A stretch of DNA of 36,971 nucleotides from Deltaproteobacteria bacterium (GCA_020635195.1 JACKAG010000028.1:1-36971); one strand, 5' to 3'. Shown: positions 1 through 8,350, counted from the stretch's first letter. Program-made: numbers and translations. Notes: generated by a model from the letters alone, not told the origin.

Positions 1-1
1 T

Positions 2-571
2 CAGGATCTCTATTGGTCTTCCGTTGCGGTTGGTGAAGATCTGATGGCGACGAAAGCTGCGAAGCTGGAGGTCAGTGAATCGGCTCTTTGTGGAGATCAG
101 CTCTCTCTTAAGCTGATGCTGCAGGAGGGAGGCCGCAGTGCGGTCTATCGTAAGAGCTTTGTGATTGGTCAGGAGCTTATTGGGGCTGTCCAGACGTTTT
201 CTGCGGAAGGTCTGCCTTTGCCGATTCAGGACCGGAAGAATACGGAAGCGCGTCTCAAAATGACCGGGTCGGAGCAGTGGCCGGAAGATGCACGCATCGC
301 ATCTGCCAGGCTGAAATTTGATATCACCCATAGCTATCAGGGGGATTTGACGGTTCATTTGTCAGCACCTGATGGCAGTTCTTTTGCTGTTTACAAGGGT
401 GAAGGAGGAGGAGATAATGTTCATTTTGATAAAGATCTTAGTTCTTTATTAAAGGGAATGAGTGGGGGCGGAGTGTGGAGCCTTCACGTTAAGGACGGAG
501 CGGTTCAGGATGAAGGGACTCTGGATGCTGTGAGTCTGGAGCTGACTCCGGTCCGTTATGTCTGCCAATAA
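2..571 (+). CDS. C-terminal part of an exported protein with a P/Homo B domain (5' partial)
   Basis: The reading frame is open to the left edge of the window, so the true start lies outside; the ATG at 44 is internal. The last ~90 residues look like a proprotein-convertase P domain (Homo B): a stretch beginning RIASARLKFDITHSYQGDL, then HLSAPDGS, a Gly-rich loop, and a closing GGGVWSLHVKDGAVQDEGTL segment, which is the usual W-x-L-x-V-x-D...G-x-L ending. P domains form a beta jelly roll and usually sit after subtilisin-like or metallopeptidase catalytic domains in secreted proteins. The preceding residues resemble the beta-rich linker common in such proteins. No catalytic domain is in view, so the peptidase assignment is inference. 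A hairpin terminator follows at 628-661. Confidence 0.7.
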   Translation, partial: QDLYWSSVAVGEDLMATKAAKLEVSESALCGDQLSLKLMLQEGGRSAVYRKSFVIGQELIGAVQTFSAEGLPLPIQDRKNTEARLKMTGSEQWPEDARIASARLKFDITHSYQGDLTVHLSAPDGSSFAVYKGEGGGDNVHFDKDLSSLLKGMSGGGVWSLHVKDGAVQDEGTLDAVSLELTPVRYVCQ

Positions 572-627
572 AACCTTCACCGAAATCCTCTTGCAAATAA
601 AATTTCTATGTCAATAAGGGTCCTGAG

Positions 628-661
628 TCTCTCCTTCTGACCAGAAGACAGAGAATTTTTT
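628..661 (+). terminator. Rho-independent terminator after the P-domain gene
   Basis: A stem TCTCT...AGAGA stacked on CTTCT...AGAAG, separated by a small internal bulge, with a GACC loop, is followed directly by a run of six T. It lies 57 bases past the stop codon of the P-domain gene. Confidence 0.6.
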
Positions 662-708
662 ATCTAAAAAAAATCATATGTTTTATGAGTTACTGTGATA
701 TTTTCATT

Positions 709-738
709 TTGTCATGGTCAGTTGATCTTTGTTATGGT
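709..738 (+). promoter_or_regulatory. Candidate sigma-70-type promoter for rpsD
   Basis: TTGTCA (709-714) and TATGGT (733-738) are separated by 18 bases and precede the rpsD start by about 110 bases. This is a match by eye to -35/-10 consensus, with no experimental support. The region between the upstream terminator and rpsD contains no convincing gene, so a promoter is expected here. Confidence 0.35.
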
Positions 739-752
739 ACGGTGCTTTCCCT

Positions 753-809
753 GGGTTTCAGTAGCTTATGGTGGAGTAGTCATTCCGGCCTCTGTTTTTT
801 ACGAAACCC
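753..809 (+). promoter_or_regulatory. Possible structured leader of rpsD
   Basis: GGGTTTC (753-759) and GAAACCC (803-809) can pair across a 43-base loop in the presumed 5' untranslated region of rpsD. In several bacteria protein S4 represses its own mRNA by binding a structured leader, so an rpsD leader stem is plausible. The pairing is only 7 bp with a long loop, so the call is tentative. Confidence 0.25.
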
Positions 810-851
810 CCTGAATTTTGAAAGAAAACGAAGCAGAAGGAACAGGATTTC

Positions 852-1469
852 ATGGCACGCTATACCGGCCCTAAGTTAAAGTTGATGCGTTCAGTTGGCC
901 TTCATCTACCTGGCTTGTCTCGTAAGTCAATTGAGAGAAAACCTAACCCTCCGGGAATGAGGGATGGACAATTCAGAAGGAAGAAAAGTGATTACGGCTT
1001 GCACCTCCTTGAAAAGCAGAAGCTTCGGTTTAACTATGGGGTAACAGAGAAGTATCTGCGAAAAACGGTTCGGGAAGCTTTCCGCTCCCGAGAGCATTCC
1101 GGACATAAGTTACTTGAGCTGCTTGAGCGTCGCCTGGACAGTATGCTGTTTCGTGCCGGTCTTGCTCCGTCGATTCCTGCTGCCCGACAGCTGGTTAGGC
1201 ACAACCATGTGCTGGTTGATGGTAAGCGTGTGAATATTCCCTCATACAGGGTTGATCCAGGCCAGGAAATCACAATGACAGCCAAAGGGCTGAAGATTCC
1301 GGTTGTGAGTCAGGTTCTTGAGCAACCGGTACTGGCACGTCCGGCTTGGCTTGCTTTTGATGCAGAGCGTGGCGCTGCGAAAATGATTGCAGTTCCTGAT
1401 CGTGAGTCCTTTTCATTTCCCATTGAAGTGAATTTGATTGTCGAATTTTATGCAAGGAGTGTTAAGTAA
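852..1469 (+). CDS. rpsD: Small-subunit ribosomal protein S4
   Basis: Ribosomal protein S4 binds 16S rRNA early in 30S assembly; in enterobacteria it also regulates its own synthesis. The 205-residue product matches the usual length. It shows the typical N-terminal start (MARYTGPKLKLMRSVG) and the basic GQFRRKKSDYGLHLLEKQK region. The S4 RNA-binding domain starts near residue 95, with LERRLDSMLFRAGLAPSIPAARQLVRHNHVLVDGKRVNIPSY split over that stretch. This is the Cys-free form, with no N-terminal zinc ligands. AGGA lies just upstream of the ATG. The gene appears monocistronic, with its own candidate promoter and terminator, rather than lying beside rpsM, rpsK and rpoA as in the classical alpha operon. 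Confidence 0.97.
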   Translation: MARYTGPKLKLMRSVGLHLPGLSRKSIERKPNPPGMRDGQFRRKKSDYGLHLLEKQKLRFNYGVTEKYLRKTVREAFRSREHSGHKLLELLERRLDSMLFRAGLAPSIPAARQLVRHNHVLVDGKRVNIPSYRVDPGQEITMTAKGLKIPVVSQVLEQPVLARPAWLAFDAERGAAKMIAVPDRESFSFPIEVNLIVEFYARSVK

Positions 1470-1534
1470 CCAGTATAGCTGGCCGTATGGCTGGCTGATA
1501 CGGTGCTTGAACCATCTGAAAGAGGCTGCTTAAT

Positions 1535-1575
1535 CCCGTCGTCCCTGTCTGCTTGGGTGTGACGGGTTTTTTTTT
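1535..1575 (+). terminator. Rho-independent terminator of rpsD
   Basis: CCCGTC (1535-1540) pairs with GACGGG (1561-1566) and is followed by nine T (1567-1575). It lies ~65 bases beyond the rpsD stop. Confidence 0.75.
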
Positions 1576-1626
1576 GTTTATTCATGGCACATAAAATCTC
1601 TTGTAAACTGGCAGGAGCGGGAAGTT

Positions 1627-2592
1627 ATGCAAGCGGAAACAGGTTGTGAAAAGGGAGGGAACGCAAAGAAATCGCTGGTAGATCAGTTGAAGCATATACA
1701 GCAGGAACCTTTATCCAGAAATGCACTGATCAGTAAGGATTCCTGTGCGGTTTCTACGGGAGATTGTCCCCAGTGTCGGGGGGAAGGGATTGTTCAGGGA
1801 CGCAGAGGGATTTATGCCAGCGCAGAGCTCTGTGTCTGTGTCCAGAACTGCCGCTTATGTCTCGGTAAGAATATGGATGTTTCTGGTGGTGTTGCCAGGG
1901 CATGTAAGTCTCCCAGTCCGCTAAAACGTTCAAATCTCTATAACCGGGCCTGTATTCCTGCCAGATACACAGGAGCCCGTCTTGAAAAATTCTCTAATAA
2001 CTCTGGGAATTGTATGGAGATCGCCAGAAACGTGACGGCATGGGTCGATAAGCTAACCCGCTCCACAGATCTCCATCGTCAGAAAGGTTTTATCCTCAGT
2101 GGTCCGGTTGGTTGTGGCAAAACCTGGCTGCTGGCTGCTGTCGCAAAACGGCTGGCATCACATGGGATCAGTATTCGTTTTGTTGATTTTTTTCAGCTGA
2201 TCTCAGAGATCAAGAGCGCTCTGATGACCAGAGAAGCGATTACCTCTGACTTTCTCAGGGTTTTTCTTGAGGTAGATGTTCTTGCTATCGATGAGCTGGG
2301 AAAGGGCAGACGTACTGACTTTGAACAGACCGTTCTCGATCAGCTGGTGATGGGGCGCTACAATCAGGAAAAAATAATCATCGCTTCAACGAATTGCAGG
2401 ATTGGTCGTCTCTACAGAAAAGATGCAGATTATTTTGGTGAGGCTCCGCGTAGTGAGGGAGCCCGCTTTGATGTTACGGATGTTCCTTTGTTTCAGGCCG
2501 TTGGAGAGAGGATTTATTCCCGTCTGGAAGAGACTACAGAGTTTCTGGCGATGAAGGGTTCTGATATGAGGAGTGACGGGAGGTCTTCATGA
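1627..2592 (+). CDS. DnaC/IstB-like AAA+ ATPase with N-terminal Cys-rich (zinc-ribbon-like) region
   Basis: The 321-residue protein has a C-terminal AAA+ core of the DnaC/IstB helicase-loader type. Walker A is GPVGCGKT (159-166), Walker B is VLAIDELG with Asp222-Glu223, and a sensor-1-like IIIASTNC follows. DnaC-type proteins load the replicative helicase onto DNA, while IstB-type proteins assist transposition. The N-terminal part carries Cys47, 50, 69, 71, 75 and 78 in a CPQC...CVC...CRLC pattern; the first pair is in a DnaJ-like CxxCxGxG context, suggesting zinc binding. No transposase lies beside it, which argues against an IstB role. GGAG precedes the ATG. The stop overlaps the start of the next gene (ATGA), so the two are probably translated together. 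Confidence 0.75.
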   Translation: MQAETGCEKGGNAKKSLVDQLKHIQQEPLSRNALISKDSCAVSTGDCPQCRGEGIVQGRRGIYASAELCVCVQNCRLCLGKNMDVSGGVARACKSPSPLKRSNLYNRACIPARYTGARLEKFSNNSGNCMEIARNVTAWVDKLTRSTDLHRQKGFILSGPVGCGKTWLLAAVAKRLASHGISIRFVDFFQLISEIKSALMTREAITSDFLRVFLEVDVLAIDELGKGRRTDFEQTVLDQLVMGRYNQEKIIIASTNCRIGRLYRKDADYFGEAPRSEGARFDVTDVPLFQAVGERIYSRLEETTEFLAMKGSDMRSDGRSS

Positions 2593-3365
2593 GCTGTTTT
2601 ATGGTGCAGCAGAAGCACCGATGCTTTTCGAATCCTCTGGTCGGCCTTGTTATTTCAGAGAGTGGGCATGCAACGTTGCACCCTGATATCTTTTCCTGCT
2701 GCTCCGATCCTCAGGAACATTTGCAGGAAGATGGTTCATGGTTTATCTGCTCTGCACGGAAGCGCCTCTCGCGTGTTCAGGATCTGTTGGATCAGTATAA
2801 ACGATTATGGAAACAGCCCTTCCCTGGCTTTCCCCGGGCCGCTCAGCCCAGGATTCAGGAATACTTTCATGCGATGATTTGCCTTGAAAAAGGTCTGCTG
2901 AAAGGCAGTGTTTTTTGCAGCGACTCTGATCAGACACGGGGCAGTGATGATATCTGGCTGATGGCGATGGTGTCGGTCTGGCGTTATGATTTTCATCCAC
3001 ATGTGGTGACCATTGGCCTGAGTCGGGAGGATGAACTGCTTCCCCATCTTGGGACAGGATGTGGGCAATACCGTCCGATTGTCCTTGTTGATCAGGTAAA
3101 ATCGTTTCGTTTTCCCCATTTCAGACAGGATTTCGAGCTGCTTGTCAGTTGGGCAGACAGAGCAGAAGCCCCTTTGTGGATGGATGTCATCAGAGAAGTC
3201 TTTGATCCTCCGCCGAAGGAAACGTCTTCAGACGCTCTGCTCAGTGCTTACAACAAGCGAATCAGCCGCTTCCGGAAGACTCCGCCTCTGGCACATCTGG
3301 ATAGCAATACTCTTTCAAGGCTCTCTTCTGTTTCAGTTGGTTATCGTAATTTTCATAGTCCATGA
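2589..3365 (+). CDS. Hypothetical protein coupled to the helicase-loader-like ATPase
   Basis: The product is 258 residues and I do not recognise a family. It has no signal peptide or obvious membrane segment and is rich in aromatic residues, His and Arg, consistent with a cytosolic globular protein. The middle part reads like an alpha/beta domain (IWLMAMVSVW, HVVTIGLSRED, YRPIVLVDQV). The ATG overlaps the TGA of the upstream ATPase gene by four bases, giving strong coupling. A plausible role is as partner or replication accessory of that ATPase, but this rests only on position. Confidence 0.6.
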   Translation: MSCFMVQQKHRCFSNPLVGLVISESGHATLHPDIFSCCSDPQEHLQEDGSWFICSARKRLSRVQDLLDQYKRLWKQPFPGFPRAAQPRIQEYFHAMICLEKGLLKGSVFCSDSDQTRGSDDIWLMAMVSVWRYDFHPHVVTIGLSREDELLPHLGTGCGQYRPIVLVDQVKSFRFPHFRQDFELLVSWADRAEAPLWMDVIREVFDPPPKETSSDALLSAYNKRISRFRKTPPLAHLDSNTLSRLSSVSVGYRNFHSP

Positions 3366-3442
3366 TAAAATGAATTTCATAGGGTAGAATTTACATATTT
3401 TATATCATATCTCTGATAAAGCAGATCTGAGGGTGTAAAGCT

Positions 3443-4102
3443 TTGGCAGAAGATGCAGAATTAGTCGCAAGAGCTGAGAGCGGAGATCTGAATTCTCAGC
3501 GAGCGCTGGCGTTGCTTTATGAAATCGGTATTCAGTTTGAGGCGGATCAGGAAAAAGCCCTGCACTGGTGGATTAAAGCTGCTGAAAATGGGGATAAACT
3601 GGCACAGTTTTCTGTGTCTGAGATTCTCAGGCAGGATGAATTTCGTCAGAATCCGGAAAAACTGGAAAAATGGCAGAAACGATGCAGTAAATTTTCTCTG
3701 GGTCAGTATTCTTCATCAGAAATAAAGCAGCTGAAAAACCGGGTGTTGATTATTGATGACGCACGCTTTCAGCGTGATTTACTGGCACAAGTCTGTGAAA
3801 TGAAGGGCTTTGAGGCGGTTCATGCAGAGAGTGGTGAGGAAGCGCTGAAAAAGGCAGCCGAATTTCCGGATATCCAGCTTGTTTTCCTTGATCTGGTTAT
3901 GCCGAAAATGAATGGTGTCCAGTTTCTGAAGCTGATCAGAAAGATGCAGCTTCTTGAAGGGGTCCCTGTCGTTGTGATCTCACAGAGTGTCTCCCGGAAT
4001 GTTGCTCTGCAACTAAAGGAACTGAAGATTAATTCCTTTCTCGCAAAACCCGTGACGCCTCATCAGATCGATGTCTTTCTGAATGCAGTCAAGACCTCCT
4101 GA
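3443..4102 (+). CDS. Sel1-like repeat plus receiver-domain protein
   Basis: The gene starts at TTG with GAGGG upstream; no better in-frame ATG exists. Residues ~15-65 resemble a Sel1/TPR-like helical repeat (ALALLYEIG, EKALHWWIKAAENGDKLAQF), a protein-protein interaction module. Residues ~100-219 form a complete two-component receiver: acidic pair Asp105-Asp106, phosphoacceptor Asp140 in FLDLVMP, Ser in VVISQS, and Lys in LAKPV. There is no DNA-binding output domain, so it probably acts through protein contacts, as the TPR-receiver proteins at the right end of the window may. No partner kinase is adjacent. Confidence 0.75.
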   Translation: MAEDAELVARAESGDLNSQRALALLYEIGIQFEADQEKALHWWIKAAENGDKLAQFSVSEILRQDEFRQNPEKLEKWQKRCSKFSLGQYSSSEIKQLKNRVLIIDDARFQRDLLAQVCEMKGFEAVHAESGEEALKKAAEFPDIQLVFLDLVMPKMNGVQFLKLIRKMQLLEGVPVVVISQSVSRNVALQLKELKINSFLAKPVTPHQIDVFLNAVKTS

Positions 4103-4283
4103 ATATATTTTTTTCCCTTCTTTTGATTTTATCAGATTCCGTAGCCTCTTTTTACTGATGCTATGATTAATCCTCGGTATTTATTCATGGATTAATCATT
4201 GTGTTGCGATATAGCTCATAATCTGATTTAAGCTTATGTCCCTCTTGCATGTGTATGATGATATGGTTTTTCAGGAGAGATTT

Positions 4284-5624
4284 ATGCGCCCCTCATGGAA
4301 AAGCAATACCGGATTTTTGTTGTCTGCAGCGGGATCAGCGATCGGACTGGGAAATATCTGGAAGTTTTCATATATTGCTGGCCTTAACGGAGGTGGAGCG
4401 TTTGTTCTTTTTTATATGATATGTGTGGCCTTTGTAGCGCTTCCTGTCTTGTTATCAGAAATTGCAATCGGTCAGAAAGCACAAAGTAACGCGATCAGAA
4501 GCTTTGATGTGATTGAGCAGAAACCCAGTTATTTTAAATTTGCCGGAATTCTTGGACTGCTTGCTTCTGTGCTGATTATTGCCTTTTATAGTGTTGTGGG
4601 TGGTTGGATTCTGTACTATCAGATGGAATGTCTCAGTCGTTTCTCTGATTTTCAGAGTGCCGATTCTGTCAGGCATGTCTTTGATGTGGCGCTTTCTGAT
4701 CCTTTTGTATCGGTGAGTTGTCAGCTTTTGTTTTTACTGATGACCTTTGCAATTGTCGGAGCCGGAGTTAATAAAGGAATCGAGCGGGTTAACAAACTTG
4801 CTGTTCCTTTGTTGGCTGTACTTCTTTTCTTTTTGCTTGCCTGTGTCTGGAATAGTCCTGGTTTCAGCAAAGCTCTTGAATTTTTGTTTGTTCCTGATTT
4901 TTCTTCTTTTCATGCTTCCGGAGCGCTTGAGGCTGTAGGGCATTCATTTTTTACAGTGAGTGTTGGTGTCGGGATTATGGTGACCTATGGTTCTTATGTG
5001 CCTCAGTCGACCCGGATCGGTGGAATTTCTCTTGTTATTGTGCTTGTGGATACCATCATTGCATTAGTCAGTGGTGTGGTTATTTTTTCTGTTTTATTTT
5101 CTTTTGAGTCTTCACCTGATCAGGGACCGATTCTGATGTTTAAGACGTTGCCGGTCTTGTTTGCCAGAATGCAAAATGGAATGATCGTTGCCTCTGCTTT
5201 TTTCACTCTTGTTTTACTGACGGCGATTACATCTGCGATTTCGTTGTTGGCCGTCCCTATGGCCTACCTTGAAGATCTCGGAATGAAGCGGAACCATGCC
5301 CTGATTTTTCTGGCAGTGCTTATCGCTGTTTTCGGATTACCATGTGGCCTTTCGTTTAATCTTTTATCGGATGTGGGGCTGATGGGGATGAATATCTTTG
5401 ATCTGTTTGATGCCATGAGTAGCAAGTTACTGCTGCCTGTTTCCGGACTTATGTGTGTTATGTTTTTTGCGTATAAAATGGATGCAGCAGTGATTGTTAA
5501 GCAAAATATCAGCTCACGTTTTCTGAGAAATATATTTACATTCTCGATCCGTGTTCTTGCTCCTTTGAGCATTCTGGTCATTCTGATCAACGGTCTTCTG
5601 GGTTACGGTATATTGCCCGATTGA
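4284..5624 (+). CDS. Neurotransmitter:sodium symporter (SNF/SLC6) family transporter
   Basis: The ~446-residue polytopic membrane protein begins with the family signature of TM1: GSAIGLGNIWKF followed by NGGGAF. It is the bacterial type of LeuT/MhsT/Tyt1, which carries amino acids into the cell with Na+. About 11 hydrophobic segments can be counted, as usual for bacterial members, and the unwound TM1 Asn-Ile-Trp region is intact. An upstream ATG at 4236 is in frame, but the ATG at 4284 is preferred because CAGGAGAG lies just before it and the protein then starts where family members do. The substrate cannot be told from sequence; amino acids are likely. Confidence 0.9.
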   Translation: MRPSWKSNTGFLLSAAGSAIGLGNIWKFSYIAGLNGGGAFVLFYMICVAFVALPVLLSEIAIGQKAQSNAIRSFDVIEQKPSYFKFAGILGLLASVLIIAFYSVVGGWILYYQMECLSRFSDFQSADSVRHVFDVALSDPFVSVSCQLLFLLMTFAIVGAGVNKGIERVNKLAVPLLAVLLFFLLACVWNSPGFSKALEFLFVPDFSSFHASGALEAVGHSFFTVSVGVGIMVTYGSYVPQSTRIGGISLVIVLVDTIIALVSGVVIFSVLFSFESSPDQGPILMFKTLPVLFARMQNGMIVASAFFTLVLLTAITSAISLLAVPMAYLEDLGMKRNHALIFLAVLIAVFGLPCGLSFNLLSDVGLMGMNIFDLFDAMSSKLLLPVSGLMCVMFFAYKMDAAVIVKQNISSRFLRNIFTFSIRVLAPLSILVILINGLLGYGILPD

Positions 5625-5643
5625 TTTTTCAAATGTTTTCGTC

Positions 5644-5661
5644 AGACAGGAGGTACTGTCT
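5644..5661 (+). promoter_or_regulatory. Ribosome-binding site inside a small hairpin loop
   Basis: AGACAG (5644-5649) and CTGTCT (5656-5661) form a perfect 6-bp stem. The AGGAGG Shine-Dalgarno sequence overlaps the stem end and loop (5648-5653), just before the ATG at 5664. The fold could modulate translation of the deaminase-like gene. It may also be chance. Confidence 0.3.
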
Positions 5662-5663
5662 CT

Positions 5664-6872
5664 ATGTTAACTCACGACTTCCATGTTCATCTTTATGGAT
5701 GTCTGAGCGCAGAACGTTTATGGAATTTTGGAAAAGATCTTTATAAGAAGCGGACCACTGCGCTGGACTGGTATGCTTCGGAGTACCAGAAGGCATGGGG
5801 AAAAAAGCCCGATTATATCCGTTACTGGGAAAGTCAGGATGGTATCCTGCTTCTGAAAGATGATTTTCTCTTCAGGTCTCCCGATTCATTTGATCGCTTT
5901 CAGGCGAATTTTAATTTAATCATTGCCCTTTGTCAGATATCTACCTCTGATTTTTCGATTCCGGAACAGATCATAAGAGATGTGCAGTCCTCTGGTCTGA
6001 GCTATTTTGAAGCACGGACTCTGATCTCTCCTCGCTTTGATCATGCTGAAGCATATGACTATCTGAAAGGCCTCTGTCATCTGATCCGGCGCATGAATCA
6101 GGAAGGCGGGATGACGACAAAGCTGGTTTTTTCTCTTTTCAGAGATCAGAAGCTTGCGCATCTTCATTATGACTGGATTCGCTTGTTTACAGAGCGGCAT
6201 CGGGATCTTGCAGAAGAGATTGTCGGGATAGATGTTGCCGGAAAAGAAGAGGGAAATCCTCCGGCAGAGAATATTCTGCTCTTTGATAAAATCCGTAAAG
6301 ATAACAGGAAAGGCAAAAGGCTTGGGCTGTTTTATCATGTCGGGGAATCTTTTGAAGATAAGGGTATCATCAGCGGAATACGTTGGGTATATGAAGCTCA
6401 TGAGCTGCTGAAGGTGGATCGGCTGGGACATGCAACAGCTCTGGGAGTGCATCCTGAAAACTACAGAGATAAGGTGGTTGCTGAGCCGACAGAAGAAAGG
6501 TTTGCTACACTAAACTGGCTGCTTGAGCAGCAGGAAGTTCTGGCGCTTCATGGCTACAGGCCTGATGTCAGAAAAATCAGACATGAACTGGAAGCTCTTG
6601 CAAACGGATCTGTCAGAATTGTCTATGATCAGGACTATATTGATGAGGCTTTGCTGATTCAGAGAGCTGTGTTAAGTCTTTTGAAATCGAGGGATGCTGT
6701 GGTTGAGTCGTGTCCGACCTCTAATCTCCGGATTGCACAGCTCCGTTCAGAACAGTATCATCCTGTCAGACACTTTAAAAAATATGGTCTGAAATTTGTC
6801 CTTGGTACAGATGATCCCGGTATTTTCAATACGGACTGGAAGACAGAAAGTGAACTGGCGGATCGCTTATAA
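5664..6872 (+). CDS. Adenosine deaminase-like metal-dependent hydrolase
   Basis: The 402-residue protein belongs to the adenosine/AMP deaminase branch of the amidohydrolase TIM barrels, which hydrolyse purine amino groups using one metal ion. Visible catalytic elements are HVH (His7, His9), FYHVGES (His225, Glu228), RLGHA (His256) and GTDDPGIF (Asp383, Asp384). It is longer than classical adenosine deaminase in its N-terminal half and has only ~18 residues after the final Asp motif, where classical enzymes have about 50. The C-terminal helices may therefore be short or missing. A strong AGGAGG precedes the ATG. The gene converges with the minus-strand unknown gene 26 bases downstream. The substrate is uncertain (adenosine, another nucleoside or adenine derivative). 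Confidence 0.8.
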   Translation: MLTHDFHVHLYGCLSAERLWNFGKDLYKKRTTALDWYASEYQKAWGKKPDYIRYWESQDGILLLKDDFLFRSPDSFDRFQANFNLIIALCQISTSDFSIPEQIIRDVQSSGLSYFEARTLISPRFDHAEAYDYLKGLCHLIRRMNQEGGMTTKLVFSLFRDQKLAHLHYDWIRLFTERHRDLAEEIVGIDVAGKEEGNPPAENILLFDKIRKDNRKGKRLGLFYHVGESFEDKGIISGIRWVYEAHELLKVDRLGHATALGVHPENYRDKVVAEPTEERFATLNWLLEQQEVLALHGYRPDVRKIRHELEALANGSVRIVYDQDYIDEALLIQRAVLSLLKSRDAVVESCPTSNLRIAQLRSEQYHPVRHFKKYGLKFVLGTDDPGIFNTDWKTESELADRL

Positions 6873-6898
6873 AAAGGAGTCCTGTGTCTCTTACGAGC

Positions 6899-7342
6899 TC
6901 AGGCGGACTGTCCATGATGAGCCTTTGGATCGCAGGCTTGTTGCAGGATGTCCGGATCAGGGGTCGCGTTATTCCACTGACCCTGCCTGAATTTTATTTT
7001 GCTGATGGCTTCCACCAGAGGGACGGCAAAATCGATAAAAGAAGGAAAATGCTGCTGAAGTACCAGATGCCTGTCGTCTGTGGTAATTTTAAGTTCCAGA
7101 GATCTTCTGTCATAGCGGATTTCCCAGTGCTCGTATTCCTGCCAGCCTTCTGCATCGGCCTCATTCAGCGCAAAACGAAAACTCCCTTTGCCGATATGCA
7201 GGGCATTTAGCAAAGCCTGCTGCAGTTCTCCGAACGTATCATGGACATCTGAAAATGCGACAAAGTGTTTTCTGAGATCTGTTCTGAACTCCAGCTCAAT
7301 CCAGCTGTCGCGGGGACCTCTGAACCTGAATTCAAGCATCAT
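6899..7342 (-). CDS. Hypothetical protein at the end of the mot operon
   Basis: The product is 147 residues, with no recognised family, no signal peptide and no membrane helix. It is acidic and aromatic-rich, with alternating beta-like stretches near the N terminus (LEFRFRGPRDSWIELEF). GGAGG lies 5 bases upstream of the ATG. It is the last gene of a minus-strand run after motB, separated from it by ~100 bases, so it may or may not be co-transcribed with the stator genes. Confidence 0.55.
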   Translation of the reverse strand: MMLEFRFRGPRDSWIELEFRTDLRKHFVAFSDVHDTFGELQQALLNALHIGKGSFRFALNEADAEGWQEYEHWEIRYDRRSLELKITTDDRHLVLQQHFPSFIDFAVPLVEAISKIKFRQGQWNNATPDPDILQQACDPKAHHGQSA

Positions 7343-7439
7343 GAAAGCTCCTCCGCTGTCTCTTATGCTTTCAGGACACTTATCGGTGATCCGGGCAGGC
7401 TGAATGAGCAGAAATGAAGGCTTTTTTTCGGATTTTCTG

Positions 7440-8216
7440 TCAGGGAAGATATTTTACATAGATTTCAACGCGATAGTTGGCTGCCCGGTCTTCTGCCTGC
7501 GGGCCCTGGAAGAGTATTTTTTTATCTGCGTAGCCAGCCCCGGAAATCTTGTCCGGAGGAAACCCCGCTTTTTCGATGAGATAGCGGACAAGGTGGGTCG
7601 CGCGGAGTGTCGAAAGGGTCCAGTTATTCATCTCCCGACTTTCTGGTATGGTATCGCTGTGCCCTTCCACCACAATTTCATGTCCAAGCTCTCGTATCGT
7701 TTTAAGCAAGGGAAGAAGAGATTTGATTCTGGATGGTTCTACCCGGAACTTGCCTGGTTTGTACAGGACAGAAGATGACAGAATAAGCTTAAAACCTCCA
7801 TCAGTTGCTTTGACCTGGACGGATTTTCGATTTGCGTCTTGTTTATCAGAGTTTCTTCCCTGATGGGATCGTGATTCCAGCATGCTACGGATCTTATCAA
7901 GATCCTGGCTCACTATTTTTATGACATATTCGGTTTCTGCAGCCTTCTGAATGACAGGAGGGGCTGGGCTGTTGCCTTTCCAGAATTTAAAGATATCGAC
8001 GCCAAGGACAATATCTCCCCGGATCTCTTCGAGAGGGATATTATCAGGAACTTCCCGGAAAGCTTCCCGGATGGAAGAAGCATGACCTTCAAAAGCGACG
8101 GTTTGTCCTTCTGGCTTAATTCCATAAAGAACGACAAATGTTGCAAAAAGAAGGGTCATCAGATCAGCGTAACTGACCAGCCATCCTTCTCCGCCGCCTC
8201 CTTCATCATCTTCCAT
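7440..8216 (-). CDS. motB: Flagellar motor stator protein MotB (copy 1)
   Basis: MotB anchors the MotA/MotB ion channel to peptidoglycan so that ion flow turns the flagellum. The 258-residue protein has a short acidic N-terminal tail and one membrane helix carrying the ion-binding Asp18 (SYADLMTLLFATFVVLYG). A linker follows, then a C-terminal OmpA-like peptidoglycan-binding domain (VVEGHSDTIPESR...NWTLSTLRATHLVRYLIEKAG...GYADKK). Length and layout are close to E. coli MotB, slightly shorter. It lies 134 bases downstream of motA on the same strand. A second, divergent MotB is encoded upstream of motA, so this operon holds two MotB types. Confidence 0.92.
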   Translation of the reverse strand: MEDDEGGGGEGWLVSYADLMTLLFATFVVLYGIKPEGQTVAFEGHASSIREAFREVPDNIPLEEIRGDIVLGVDIFKFWKGNSPAPPVIQKAAETEYVIKIVSQDLDKIRSMLESRSHQGRNSDKQDANRKSVQVKATDGGFKLILSSSVLYKPGKFRVEPSRIKSLLPLLKTIRELGHEIVVEGHSDTIPESREMNNWTLSTLRATHLVRYLIEKAGFPPDKISGAGYADKKILFQGPQAEDRAANYRVEIYVKYLP

Positions 8217-8350
8217 GTGAGTCTCTGCTGATGTTGCTTATTACCTTAGTGGAGCGTATGATCTCCATTCAATTAAATAAATTTCGGTTTCTCTTCCGTA
8301 TCAGGGGAGGTCTGTGAGAATCCGGGTGGAAAGCAGCTCCTGAAAAGTTC

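Noticed and set aside
685..879. 64-codon plus-strand frame before rpsD
   Set aside because: It overlaps the rpsD start, has no domain or ribosome-binding site, and lies over the presumed promoter and leader.
5916..6452. 178-codon minus-strand frame inside the deaminase-like gene
   Set aside because: It lies entirely antisense to a gene with a full catalytic motif set; no domain recognised.
6796..6990. Frameshifted continuation of the deaminase-like gene
   Set aside because: Reading the other two frames past the stop does not give a recognisable adenosine-deaminase C terminus, so a frameshift is not shown.
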